Assembly (NCBI GenBank): GCA_002894685.1
Contig: NCRC01000031.1
Coordinates: 1 to 37,275, forward strand
Length of the DNA stretch: 37,275 bases
Origin: Salinivenus lutea
GTDB lineage: Bacteria; Bacteroidota; Rhodothermia; Rhodothermales; Salinibacteraceae
Reading direction: 5' to 3'
The position numbers and the translations under genes were made by a program. The notes beneath the pieces are model-generated. The model worked only from the letters and a program-made list of their open reading frames with translations. It searched no databases and was not told the DNA's origin. Below, one piece after another: positions 26,254-35,733 of the stretch; the first letter of the stretch is position 1; each line of letters begins with the position of its first letter.

Positions 26254-27108
26254 TCAGTCGTAGGAAAAGAATCCCTCCCCGGCCTTCCGCCCCAGCTCCC
26301 CGGCCGTAACCTTGCGCCGCAGGAGCGGGCACGGGCGATACTTGTCGTCCCCCAGCTCGTCGTGGAGCACCTCCAAAATGTGGAGACACACGTCGAGCCC
26401 GATAAAGTCCGCCAGTGTGAGCGGCCCCATCGGATGGTTCATGCCGAGCGTCATCACCGTGTCGATGTCGTCCGGCTCGGCCACGCCCTCCATGACGCAG
26501 AAAATGGCCTCATTGATCATCGGCATCAGCACCCGATTCGACACGAACCCGGGATAGTCTTCCACCTCTACCGGGTTCTTGTCCAGGTCCTCCGCCAGCC
26601 CCGACACGGCGTCGAGGGTTGCGTCTGTCGTCCGCTGTCCCCGCACCACCTCGACCAGCGTCATTACGGGCACCGGGTTGAAGAAATGCATGCCGATGAC
26701 CTGCCCGGGACGCTCGGTCTGGGCGCCGATCCACGTAATGGAGATGGACGACGTGTTGGAGGCCAGCACCGCCTCCTCCGGCGCGTGCGCATCGAGCGCC
26801 CCAAAAATCTCCGCCTTCATCTTCTTTTCCTCCGGCACGGCCTCCACCACGAGGTCTACGTCGTCGACGCCCGCTGCCACATCCGTAGCCGTCGAGATCC
26901 GGTCGAGCGCATCCGACTTTTCTTCAGCCTCGATGTGCCCCTTCCCCACCTGTCGGTCGAGGTTGCCGGCAATGGTGTCGGTGGCGGACGCCAGTGCGTC
27001 CGGATCAACGTCGATGAGGGTAACAGACCGGCCGTGCAACGCAAGAACATGGGCGATGCCGTTGCCCATGGTTCCGGCGCCGACGACGGCGGTGCGCTGA
27101 ATCGTCAT
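26254..27108 (-). CDS. 3-hydroxybutyryl-CoA (3-hydroxyacyl-CoA) dehydrogenase
   Basis: A 284-aa NAD(P)-dependent dehydrogenase, of the length of single-domain short-chain 3-hydroxyacyl-CoA dehydrogenases such as Hbd. The Rossmann motif is VVGAGTMGNGIAHVLALHG. VDLVVEAVPEEKKMKAEIF, LASNTSSISIT, and the catalytic GMHFFNPVPVM (His141) are all present, then PGFVSNRVLMPMINEAI and a C-terminal dimerisation domain with DTVMTLGMNHPMGPLTLADFIGLD. It oxidises 3-hydroxyacyl-CoA or reduces acetoacetyl-CoA; the direction in vivo cannot be told. It is 157 bp downstream of panD on the same strand, with no clear functional link. Confidence 0.94.
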   Translation of the reverse strand: MTIQRTAVVGAGTMGNGIAHVLALHGRSVTLIDVDPDALASATDTIAGNLDRQVGKGHIEAEEKSDALDRISTATDVAAGVDDVDLVVEAVPEEKKMKAEIFGALDAHAPEEAVLASNTSSISITWIGAQTERPGQVIGMHFFNPVPVMTLVEVVRGQRTTDATLDAVSGLAEDLDKNPVEVEDYPGFVSNRVLMPMINEAIFCVMEGVAEPDDIDTVMTLGMNHPMGPLTLADFIGLDVCLHILEVLHDELGDDKYRPCPLLRRKVTAGELGRKAGEGFFSYD

Positions 27109-27265
27109 AGCGGGGGCTCAGAGAGAAGCGAAAGACTGCGCAGGCTTAGAATAGAAAGCGCTTCCGGAAGAATCGATGGCCCGGAAGGATTTTCGGCGGG
27201 GATTTACCCGTCGACGCCAGGCCCCCCTCCACGTCCCGACCGCCGCCCCTCCACGCAATCGTCCC

Positions 27266-27691
27266 TCACGCAATCAACACATCGTCGTCCCACCCATCCT
27301 CCCGGATGTCCGTCTCCTGCGGACTCACGTCGAGCGTCTGGGTCTCTTTTACGTCGTTGTTCTCATCAACCAAAACGACGCGGGGATGGTGCTGCTGCGC
27401 CTCCTGCGGGGTGAGCTCGGCGTACGCAATGACGATGACCTGGTCTCCGGGCGCGGCCAGCCGGGCGGCCGGCCCATTCAAGCACACGGTGCGCTCGCCC
27501 GCCTCTCCAGGGATCGTGTAGGTTTCGAGGCGACTTCCATTGTTGACGTTGACGACCTGCACCTTTTCGTAGGGCAGTAGGCCGGCGGTGTCGAGCAACT
27601 CCTGATCAATGGTAATGGACCCTTCGTAGTAGAGATCGGCCTGCGTCACGCGCAGGCGGTGAAGCTTCGACTTGAACATCGTGACCGTCAT
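27266..27691 (-). CDS. panD: Aspartate 1-decarboxylase
   Basis: A 141-aa pyruvoyl enzyme making beta-alanine from aspartate for pantothenate synthesis. The text SKLHRLRVTQADLYYEGSITID contains the self-cleavage site Gly24-Ser25, at the same numbering as in E. coli when the ATG at 27691 is used, which is why that start was preferred over the ATG four codons later. NGPAARLAAPGDQVIVIAYAEL is the second family block. The last 15 residues are acidic. It lies 52 bp after panC on the same strand, forming a panCD operon. Confidence 0.96.
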   Translation of the reverse strand: MTVTMFKSKLHRLRVTQADLYYEGSITIDQELLDTAGLLPYEKVQVVNVNNGSRLETYTIPGEAGERTVCLNGPAARLAAPGDQVIVIAYAELTPQEAQQHHPRVVLVDENNDVKETQTLDVSPQETDIREDGWDDDVLIA

Positions 27692-27743
27692 CGGCAGGTC
27701 GACACGTCAGGTTTGCAAGAACTGAACGGGGAACGTCCGGGCG

Positions 27744-28628
27744 CTACGTCTCCGTCGGAACGTCGACGAAGACGTTGTCGATGAGGCGCGTATCGCCAAA
27801 AAACACAGCCAGGGCGGCGATCACGCGTTGTCCCGGCCGAAGGCGATCGGCGGGCTGCAGGGTGCGGGCGTCAACCACCTCAGCGTACTGTACGTCCGCA
27901 TCGGGGGCCGCCGCAAGGACCTCATCCATCGTCTCAACAACCGCTTGGGGGGCCTGTTCCCCCCGTTCGATTTCGGTTTTTGCGGCCTGGAGCGCCTCGT
28001 GCAACACCGTCGCCTGGGCCCGTTCGTCGTCCGACAGGTAGGCGTTGCGGGACGAAACGGCGAGGCCATCGTCCGCCCGGACGGTGGGCACGCCCACAAT
28101 CTCGATGTCGAAGAGCAGATCCTCCACGAGGCGCTGGAGAATGACGTACTGTTGGGCGTCTTTCTTTCCAAACACCGCCACGTCGGGCTTGCAGGCGTGA
28201 AAGAGTTTCGTCACGACCGTCGCAACTCCCCGAAAGTGCCCCTCGCGGTACGCCCCACAGAGATGTTCGTCGAGGCGATCAACGTCGACCCAGGCCAGGG
28301 GCTGGCCGAAGGGGGCCTCATTCAGGAACGGGTACATCTCGTCCACCGACGGCGCAAACATGGCGTCCACCCCTAGCGACTCCAGCTTCTCCCGATCCCC
28401 CTCCAGATCGCGTGGGTAGGCGTCGTAGTCCTCCTCCGGCCCGAACTGCGTGGGATTAACAAAAACCGACGCCGTCACGTGGTCTGCCTCCTGTAGGGCC
28501 CGACGGAGCAGCGCAAAGTGGCCTTCATGCAGGGCGCCGAGTGTCGGGACGAGCCCCAGGGTCTGTCCGCTGGCCCTCACGGCGTCGGCGTGATTCTGCA
28601 TGCCGTCGACGGTGCGGAAAACGTCCAT
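27744..28628 (-). CDS. panC: Pantothenate synthetase (pantoate-beta-alanine ligase)
   Basis: A 294-aa ATP-dependent ligase joining pantoate to beta-alanine. It carries the HIGH-like adenylation segment PTLGALHEGHFALLRRAL, VFVNPTQFGPEEDYDAYPRDLEGD, LCGAYREGHFRGVATVVTKLF, FGKKDAQQYVILQRLVEDL and the KMSKS-region equivalent VSSRNAYLSDDERAQA. The length is typical. It is the first gene of panC-panD, so the operon supplies both the beta-alanine and its ligation. The start at 28628 matches the usual MDVFRTV-like N-terminus. A C-rich leader precedes it and no Shine-Dalgarno sequence is seen. Confidence 0.96.
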   Translation of the reverse strand: MDVFRTVDGMQNHADAVRASGQTLGLVPTLGALHEGHFALLRRALQEADHVTASVFVNPTQFGPEEDYDAYPRDLEGDREKLESLGVDAMFAPSVDEMYPFLNEAPFGQPLAWVDVDRLDEHLCGAYREGHFRGVATVVTKLFHACKPDVAVFGKKDAQQYVILQRLVEDLLFDIEIVGVPTVRADDGLAVSSRNAYLSDDERAQATVLHEALQAAKTEIERGEQAPQAVVETMDEVLAAAPDADVQYAEVVDARTLQPADRLRPGQRVIAALAVFFGDTRLIDNVFVDVPTET

Positions 28629-28996
28629 GGGCGGGGGGGCTTTGCTAGAGGAATGAAACGACCAGCCGTCTCTACGAATCCACGGACCGCGAAGTTCGTG
28701 GCGCGTGCTCCCCTGCTCGTTACGCCGGCCCCCTTTTAAAAGAGGCCCCCCGACGTCTCCACCGACGGTTACGCCGCCGCGCTTTCCCGTGCGCCGGGAC
28801 TGGCCCCGTGTTTGGCCCGACGCCCAGCCCCCTTTCTGCCTTGCCCTGCCCTACTCATCCAAAAATTTAGGCAAAAGGGCGGGCGCACGGGGCCGATTCG
28901 ACGACGGGGCGGGGTCCGTCATTGCACTTTGCACTCCTGTGGAAGATCTTTTTGGTCCTTCGTTTCGCGCTTCTTTCCAACCGGCCTCTCTCCCTT
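28629..28996. other. 368-bp divergent intergenic region (panC / fumC)
   Basis: No gene is supported. It contains an AT-rich 10-bp palindrome CTTTTAAAAG at 28733-28742 in otherwise GC-rich DNA, and an AT-rich patch AAAAATTTAGGCAAAAG near 28861. Both are plausible promoter or binding-site locations for the two diverging genes. The fumC frame is open upstream to 28922, but those 25 residues are not family-like. Confidence 0.5.
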
Positions 28997-30403
<1,407 letters not shown>

Positions 30404-30742
30404 GTCCCCTCGACAAAACGGACGGTCCTCGGTGGCCGCCCCCGGGACCGTCGCTCTGGACGTGACCCAGAGCTCCTCCCTTGCGGGGGGCTACTCCGTC
30501 TCGGGGAGCGGCACCTCCAGTGGGGGGCAACGGCCGGGCCCCGTGCCTTTGGACGCTGCGGGATCCACAGGTCGACCGCGGGCACTTCTGCGTCCCAAAT
30601 TCGTAAATCTAAAGGTGTGACATAGGGCGGTACGAATTCGTCCAGCCGGTGCGTTACAACATCGTCGGCAGGGCCGACAAAACGGCCGTGCCCACCCCAC
30701 GTTGGAGCTTGCTCCCTTTCTCAACCATTCCTCCACGACTTC
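30404..30742. other. 339-bp intergenic region (fumC / htrA)
   Basis: No gene is supported. An 8-bp inverted repeat, GACGGTCC (30421-30428) with GGACCGTC (30445-30452), lies just after fumC. It lacks a T-run and is a weak terminator candidate. An AT-richer stretch around 30597-30625 is the most likely place for the htrA promoter, but no clear element pair was found. Confidence 0.45.
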
Positions 30743-32305
30743 ATGAGTACCAAAGGCAAAGCTTCCCTCGCTGCCATCGTTGGGACCGCCTTCCTGGCCG
30801 GAATTTTCTTTGCGACGGCCGGCGCCAACCTGTTCAACCTTGGCGGTGCCGTCGGTACGTCCAGCACCGCCGCGGCCCTTGACGGCTCCACGACGGTCCA
30901 GCAGGAGGTCGACACTGGGCCTCGCGACCTTGAAAACGCCTTTACCAAGGTAGCTGAAACTGTCAATCCCGCGGTCGTCCAGATCCAGGCGACAAAGGTC
31001 GTCGAACGGCGCACGCCGAACCCGTTCCAGGGAACCCCTTTCGAGGAATTCTTTGGCGGACCGCGCGGCTCGGAACGACAACCGCAGCAGGGGCTCGGGT
31101 CTGGAGTGGTGATTCGCTCCGACGGCTACATCGTTACCAATAACCACGTGGTGGAAGGAGCCGACCAGCTCCGCATCGTCATGTACGACGGGACGTCGTA
31201 CAGCGCGGAGATCGTGGGGACGGATTCGTTCAGCGACCTTGCCGTTATCAAAGTGGAGGAGCCCGACTCGGCCTTAACGGCCATCAGCTTCGGAAATTCA
31301 GACGAGCTGCGGACGGGCCAGTGGGTATTGGCCTTCGGCTCGCCCCTGTCGCGCGACCTCAACAATAGCGTGACGGCCGGCATTGTCAGTGCAGTTGGCC
31401 GGCTGCAAGACACGCCCCAGCGCCGCCGAATGCAGAGCAACGAACAGCAGTTGAGTGCGGTGCAGAACTTTGTGCAAACCGACGCGGCCATCAATCCGGG
31501 AAACTCTGGGGGGCCCCTCGTCGACCTCAACGGCCGCCTCGCGGGCATTAACACCGCCATCGCCTCCAACACCGGCGGCTACCAGGGCATTGGCTTCGCC
31601 ATTCCGGCCAACACCGTGGAGCGGGTGGTGACCCAAATCATTGAGAACGGAGAAGTCCGTCGCGCCTTCCTGGGCATCAACTACCAGGGCGCCTCCCAAA
31701 ACCTCATTGAGAGCGAGGGCTACCCGTCCGGGGCCGCCATTGTGTCGCGGGTACAAGACGGGACGCCCGCCGCCGAGGCCGGGATTCAGGGCGGAGATGT
31801 GATTTTGTCGATCGACGGACAACCGCTGGAGAAGTACCTGCAGGTGTCGAACATCATCGCCAGCAAACAGCCCGGCGACGAGGTCGAGCTGACCATCGAC
31901 CGCGACGGCGAGGAGATGACGCTAACGGTCACCCTTGGCTCTCGCGACCAGGCCTCCGGGTCGGCGCAGGGCAGCGGCGGGGCGCCGTCGCAGGACCAGC
32001 TGATGGAGGAACTGGGCCTCGCCATTCAGGACATCACGCCCGACATTGCCCGTGAACTGGGCCTCGACGACACCGAGGGCGTCGTCGTCACCGATGTCGA
32101 TCAGTCCAACCCGATGATCCGGAATTCGGGCATCGGGCCGCGGCAAGTGATCGTCGAAATGGCCGGAGAGCCCGTCCCGGACGTAGACACCTTCCGGCAA
32201 GTCTACGGGGAGATTGAGCCGGGCAGCGCCTTCCGCGTCGTCGTCCGTCTTCCCCAGGGCTTTGTCAACGTCACGAGCCTGCGCAAGCCGCAGAGCAACG
32301 GATAA
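30743..32305 (+). CDS. HtrA/DegP-type periplasmic serine protease with two PDZ domains
   Basis: A 520-aa envelope protease/chaperone. The N-terminus has a hydrophobic segment (about residues 8-28), either a signal peptide or a membrane anchor. The trypsin-like domain has the triad His135 (TNNHVVEGAD), Asp165 (SDLAVIK) and Ser255 (NPGNSGGPLV). Two PDZ domains follow: about 300-395, with VQDGTPAAEAGIQGGDVILSIDG, and about 425-515, with GVVVTDVDQSNPMIRNSGIGPRQVIVEMAGEPV. Two PDZ domains resemble DegP/DegQ rather than DegS. It would degrade misfolded periplasmic proteins, complementing the PpiD-like foldase. The flanks suggest a single-gene unit with its own terminator. Confidence 0.94.
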   Translation: MSTKGKASLAAIVGTAFLAGIFFATAGANLFNLGGAVGTSSTAAALDGSTTVQQEVDTGPRDLENAFTKVAETVNPAVVQIQATKVVERRTPNPFQGTPFEEFFGGPRGSERQPQQGLGSGVVIRSDGYIVTNNHVVEGADQLRIVMYDGTSYSAEIVGTDSFSDLAVIKVEEPDSALTAISFGNSDELRTGQWVLAFGSPLSRDLNNSVTAGIVSAVGRLQDTPQRRRMQSNEQQLSAVQNFVQTDAAINPGNSGGPLVDLNGRLAGINTAIASNTGGYQGIGFAIPANTVERVVTQIIENGEVRRAFLGINYQGASQNLIESEGYPSGAAIVSRVQDGTPAAEAGIQGGDVILSIDGQPLEKYLQVSNIIASKQPGDEVELTIDRDGEEMTLTVTLGSRDQASGSAQGSGGAPSQDQLMEELGLAIQDITPDIARELGLDDTEGVVVTDVDQSNPMIRNSGIGPRQVIVEMAGEPVPDVDTFRQVYGEIEPGSAFRVVVRLPQGFVNVTSLRKPQSNG

Positions 32306-32327
32306 GCCCGTCTGTCTTTCTCCTCTG

Positions 32328-32360
32328 CGCCCCATCCGTCCCGCGGATGGGGCGTTTTTT
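32328..32360 (+). terminator. Intrinsic terminator after htrA
   Basis: A perfect 11-bp stem CGCCCCATCCG/CGGATGGGGCG with a 5-nt loop, followed by six T (32355-32360). It lies 22 bp after the stop codon. A textbook Rho-independent terminator. Confidence 0.95.
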
Positions 32361-32504
32361 ATTTGCCCCGCTCCGCGGACCAGATTCAATGTGTCCGTGA
32401 GGTCTACGTCCAATTCCCCACAAGTGGACGGCCCGCCCCGAACGACGACGGGCGTCACGCATTCATGGCAGGCGTCCTCTGTTGACAGTCCTCCCCCCTC
32501 CGCT

Positions 32505-32747
32505 ATGCCCGACACCGTGCAGCGCACCTCTCTCGACGCCTCGCCCACCCCTCAGCAGATTACGGCCGGACGGGAGAAGGCGGCGGACCAGGATGTCTCC
32601 GTCGAACTTCACTTTCCCGCCGACGCCGGCGCAAAACGACTCGTCATTTCGCCCCGGGGGACCGCCGTGTTGCTAAGCGACGTGTCCGAGGAGACCTTTC
32701 ACCAGTCAGAATCGGCCGAAGACATTGCCGAGACCCTCTCCTCGTAG
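32505..32747 (+). CDS. Hypothetical 80-aa protein
   Basis: Not recognised. It is a short, acidic, soluble-looking protein with no membrane segment or cysteine. Residues 30-60 (DVSVELHFPADAGAKRLVISPRGTAVLLSD) could form a beta-hairpin or small sheet, flanked by Gln/Glu/Asp- and Ser-rich ends. The ATG was chosen because the frame upstream runs into the htrA terminator region. Support as a gene is moderate: codon use is like its neighbours, it fills a 450-bp gap, and its stop is separated from the convergent CBM48 gene only by a palindrome. A lineage-restricted gene is likely; a spurious frame is possible. Confidence 0.55.
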   Translation: MPDTVQRTSLDASPTPQQITAGREKAADQDVSVELHFPADAGAKRLVISPRGTAVLLSDVSEETFHQSESAEDIAETLSS

Positions 32748-32752
32748 CCCCC

Positions 32753-32764
32753 GGCCCGCGGGCC
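32753..32764. other. 12-bp GC palindrome between convergent stops
   Basis: GGCCCGCGGGCC fills most of the 17-bp gap between the 80-aa ORF and the CBM48-like gene. With no loop and no T-run it is not a standard terminator, though it may impede polymerase in both directions. Confidence 0.4.
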
Positions 32765-33064
32765 TTACGTGTGCAGAATGCAGTTCGTCGACCCGAACTC
32801 ATTCTCCTCGTAGGCGTCCGCGTCGTCTTCGTCGATCCACCCCGCCTCCTCGCTGTAGTAGCGAAAGGCGTACGCACGGCCTTCCTGAAGCATCACGTTG
32901 GTACTGTACGTCTGGTTGCTGCGACGCACAAAGGTGTGTTCGCCGGCGGTCCAATCGTTGAAATCCCCGACCACCGAGACCTCGTCTCCGTAGGGGTGGT
33001 CGTCCGGGAGCACAAACGTGACCTTGACCTGATCGCTGTCTTGCTTATTGACTTTCTTAATCAT
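32765..33064 (-). CDS. Orphan CBM48/AMPK-beta-like glycogen-binding domain protein
   Basis: A 99-aa protein that consists of little more than one early-set immunoglobulin-like domain of the isoamylase-N/CBM48 type. The diagnostic text is VTFVLPDDHPYGDEVSVVGDFNDWTAGEH, then a strand with ALYSTNV-like alternation and EGRAYAFRYYSEEAGWIDEDDADAYEENEFGSTNCIL. Members with G-D-F-N-D-W bind alpha-glucans or act as regulatory subunits. There is no catalytic domain here and no glycogen gene in the window, so the role is unknown. The start is the ATG giving MIKKVNKQ; the longer open frame upstream is not family-like and overlaps tyrA on the other strand. Confidence 0.82.
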   Translation of the reverse strand: MIKKVNKQDSDQVKVTFVLPDDHPYGDEVSVVGDFNDWTAGEHTFVRRSNQTYSTNVMLQEGRAYAFRYYSEEAGWIDEDDADAYEENEFGSTNCILHT

Positions 33065-33192
33065 GGGATCTATGGAGTCATATGGAAGAGCTGAATCGGC
33101 ATCGCCGATAGGAAAGAGGGGATGCCTCAGCCCTACGATATGCGCCACAACACTGAGAGTGCGGACCGACTCGTCGAAAAACCGCTTCCTTC

Positions 33193-33198
33193 TATAAT
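33193..33198 (+). promoter_or_regulatory. TATAAT box, candidate tyrA promoter
   Basis: TATAAT followed by TTTT stands out in the 267-bp gap between the CBM48-like gene and tyrA, 133 bp before the tyrA start. No good -35 or -33 partner was seen at the normal distance, so this is tentative. Confidence 0.35.
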
Positions 33199-33331
33199 TT
33201 TTCGCCGTTCCCTTCCGCGCCCTCCACGCCGTCGAACCGTACGGATTCCGTGACGCGGGCCCACGACGCATTGACGTCCGCTCCGTCCCCCGCCGTTCTC
33301 GCTTGCCCGACTGCTGTTCTCTCCTTCCTGT

Positions 33332-34441
33332 ATGATTGACCGCATCGCAATCCTTGGCACTGGACTCATCGGCGGGTCGCTCGCCCTTGCCTGGCAAGAG
33401 CACAACGCCGACTGCACCATTGTCGGGCACGACCGCCCGGACGTCCTCGAAAACGCAGAAGCCCGAGGCGCCATCGACCAGAAGGCGGCCGACCCGGTCA
33501 CCGCGGTTGAGGCGGCCGACCTGGTGGTCCTCGCCACCCCGATCGGGGCGTCGCTGCATCTGCTTGATTCGATTGCGGACGCCCTGCCGTCCGGCGCCCT
33601 CGTGACGGATGTGGGGTCGGTAAAACAACCCATCCTGGATCAGGCCGCCGAGGTGCTCCCGGACACTGTGCACTTCCTCGGCGGCCACCCGATGACGGGG
33701 TCCGAACAGACCGGCATCGATCACGCCGACCCCCTGCTGTTCGAAAATGCGACGTACGCCGTGTGCCTGCCCGACGCCGCGGACGAGGACGCGTTGGACG
33801 GCCCCCTGGCCCCGGCGGTCGAGTGGATTGAGGCCACCGGCGCCCGCCCGCTTCGCCTCGAGGCCGCCCAGCACGATCATCTCGTCGCGCGCGTGAGCCA
33901 CCTACCACAGGTCCTTGCCGTTGCCCTCGTCAATACGGTCGCGGGCGCGCAGTCGGACGACGAGGACAACGACCTGGCCCTGCAACTGGCCGGCGGCGGC
34001 TTCCGCGACATGACCCGCATCGCGTCCTCCTCCTTCGACGTGTGGCGCGACATCCTGGTTGGCAACGAACGGGCCATCCACGACGCGCTGGGAGAGTTTC
34101 GGCGCACCCTGCGGGCCCTCCGAAACCGGCTCCTGGAAGACGACCTCGATGCCCTGGAAGACGCCTTCGATCAGGCCCGAGACGCCCGCAACACGATTCC
34201 CGAGGACGCGAAGGGGTTCCTTACTTCCCTCGCCGACGTCTACGTGCGGGCCCCCGACGAGCCGGGCATCCTGCACGACCTGACCGGGCACCTGGCCGAG
34301 GCGGGGCTCAACGTCAAGGACATCGAGCTGCAGACCGTGCGGGACGGCACGGGCGGCACCTTCCGGCTCGCCTTTGCCGACCGCCCGGACGCCGAAGCGG
34401 CCATCGACACCCTCCAGTCCGCCGGCTACGACGCCTGGTAG
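33332..34441 (+). CDS. tyrA: Prephenate dehydrogenase with C-terminal ACT domain
   Basis: A 369-aa enzyme that oxidatively decarboxylates prephenate to 4-hydroxyphenylpyruvate in tyrosine synthesis. The N-terminal NAD-binding motif is ILGTGLIGGSLAL (residues 7-19). Further blocks are ADLVVLATPIG, VTDVGSVKQPIL, and FLGGHPMTGSEQTGIDHA with the catalytic-region His. A helical dimerisation domain contains HLVARVSHLPQVLAVAL and GGGFRDMTRIASS. From about residue 297 there is an ACT domain (VYVRAPDEPGILHDLTGHLAEAGLNVKDIEL), suggesting feedback control by an amino acid, probably tyrosine. There is no fused chorismate mutase. Confidence 0.94.
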   Translation: MIDRIAILGTGLIGGSLALAWQEHNADCTIVGHDRPDVLENAEARGAIDQKAADPVTAVEAADLVVLATPIGASLHLLDSIADALPSGALVTDVGSVKQPILDQAAEVLPDTVHFLGGHPMTGSEQTGIDHADPLLFENATYAVCLPDAADEDALDGPLAPAVEWIEATGARPLRLEAAQHDHLVARVSHLPQVLAVALVNTVAGAQSDDEDNDLALQLAGGGFRDMTRIASSSFDVWRDILVGNERAIHDALGEFRRTLRALRNRLLEDDLDALEDAFDQARDARNTIPEDAKGFLTSLADVYVRAPDEPGILHDLTGHLAEAGLNVKDIELQTVRDGTGGTFRLAFADRPDAEAAIDTLQSAGYDAW

Positions 34442-34468
34442 CCTCCTCCCGAAATCACGGGGCCTTGG

Positions 34469-34498
34469 TTGAATTGAATGGCCCCCGCGGCCTATCAT
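34469..34498 (+). promoter_or_regulatory. Sigma-70-like promoter upstream of gcvT
   Basis: TTGAAT (34469-34474) and TATCAT (34493-34498) are separated by 18 bp, in the 116-bp gap between tyrA and gcvT. The match is four or five of six at each box, in GC-rich surroundings. It suggests gcvT has its own transcript start. Confidence 0.4.
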
Positions 34499-34557
34499 AG
34501 TGAGGCCGTGGGATCGCCGGTTCCGCTGCTCATCGTTCCCCTTCCCTCCTCTCTCTC

Positions 34558-35682
34558 ATGGCTGACTCGGACACTTCTCTTCGCCACACGCCGCTCCACG
34601 CGGCCCATCAGACCCTCGGCGCGCGCATGATGGCGTTCGGCGGATTCGACATGCCCGTCCAGTACACGAGCATCATCGAAGAGCACATGGCCGTCCGGGA
34701 GCAGGCCGGCCTGTTCGACGTGAGCCACATGGGCGAGCTCGTTGTCGAAGGGCCCCACGCCACGGACCTCGTGCAGTACCTGGTCACGAACGACGTGACG
34801 AAGCTCTACGACGGCCGGGCGATGTACACCGTCATGTGCACCCCGGATGGGGGCATCATCGACGACCTGATCGTGTACCGCCTCGCCGACGACCGCTACA
34901 TGATGGTGCTGAACGCGGCGAACCGGCCGCGCGACCTCGAGTGGATTCGTGATCACAACGACGTGGGCGCCACCCTCTCGGATCGCTCCGACGACACGGC
35001 GCTCATTGCGCTGCAGGGCCCCGCCGCGCTCAACATCGCCCAGCCCTTCCTGGAGCCCTCCCTCGACGACCTGAAGTTCTACCACTTCTGGGAGCGCACC
35101 GACGGCGATGGGCTCGCGTGCGACTACGCGATTGTGTCCCGCACGGGGTACACGGGCGAGGTGGGCCTTGAACTGTACGTTCCGGCCGAGGACGCCGAAG
35201 GGGTGTGGACCCAACTGCTGGACGCCGGCGAAGCGGAGGGGCTCCGTCCCGCCGGCCTCGGGGCCCGCGACACGCTTCGGATGGAGGCCGGGCTACACCT
35301 CCACGGCAACGACATTACCGAGGAGACCAACCCCTACGAGGCGGGCCTGGGCTGGCTCGTGAAGCTGGACAAGGGCGAGTTTGTGGGGCGCGAGACCCTC
35401 GCCACGATCCAGGAGCGGGGGCCGAAGCGGGCCTTTGTCGGCTTCAAGGCCACGGAGCGCGGCATTCCGCGGGCCGATCACACCCTCGAGTCCGACGACG
35501 GGGAGCCCATCGGGATTGTCACCAGCGGCACGCAGTCGCCCCTCCTCGATGTCGGCATCGGCCTCGGCTACGTCCCACACGATTCGACCTACACCACGCC
35601 CGGGCAGTCCCTTCGCGTGAACAGCGGGCGCCGCACGTTTGCCGTCGAGGTCGTTGACCTCCCCTTTCACAAGGACCGGTAG
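34558..35682 (+). CDS. gcvT: Aminomethyltransferase (glycine cleavage system T protein)
   Basis: A 374-aa folate-dependent enzyme that releases ammonia from the aminomethyl group on H protein and makes methylene-tetrahydrofolate. Seen: TPLHAAHQTLGARMMAFGGFDMPVQY, AGLFDVSHMGELVVEG, MYTVMCTPDGGIIDDLIVYRL with the folate-contacting Asp, VSRTGYTGEVGLELYVP, GLGARDTLRMEAGLHLHGNDI, and the C-terminal barrel TSGTQSPLLDVGIGLGYV. The length is normal. gcvH and gcvP are not in the window. A comB gene follows after 51 bp on the same strand. Confidence 0.96.
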   Translation: MADSDTSLRHTPLHAAHQTLGARMMAFGGFDMPVQYTSIIEEHMAVREQAGLFDVSHMGELVVEGPHATDLVQYLVTNDVTKLYDGRAMYTVMCTPDGGIIDDLIVYRLADDRYMMVLNAANRPRDLEWIRDHNDVGATLSDRSDDTALIALQGPAALNIAQPFLEPSLDDLKFYHFWERTDGDGLACDYAIVSRTGYTGEVGLELYVPAEDAEGVWTQLLDAGEAEGLRPAGLGARDTLRMEAGLHLHGNDITEETNPYEAGLGWLVKLDKGEFVGRETLATIQERGPKRAFVGFKATERGIPRADHTLESDDGEPIGIVTSGTQSPLLDVGIGLGYVPHDSTYTTPGQSLRVNSGRRTFAVEVVDLPFHKDR

Positions 35683-35733
35683 CCCCGAGCGCCTCCCAAT
35701 TCTGCCCTGGCCTTCCACCGTTACTGCCTGCCA

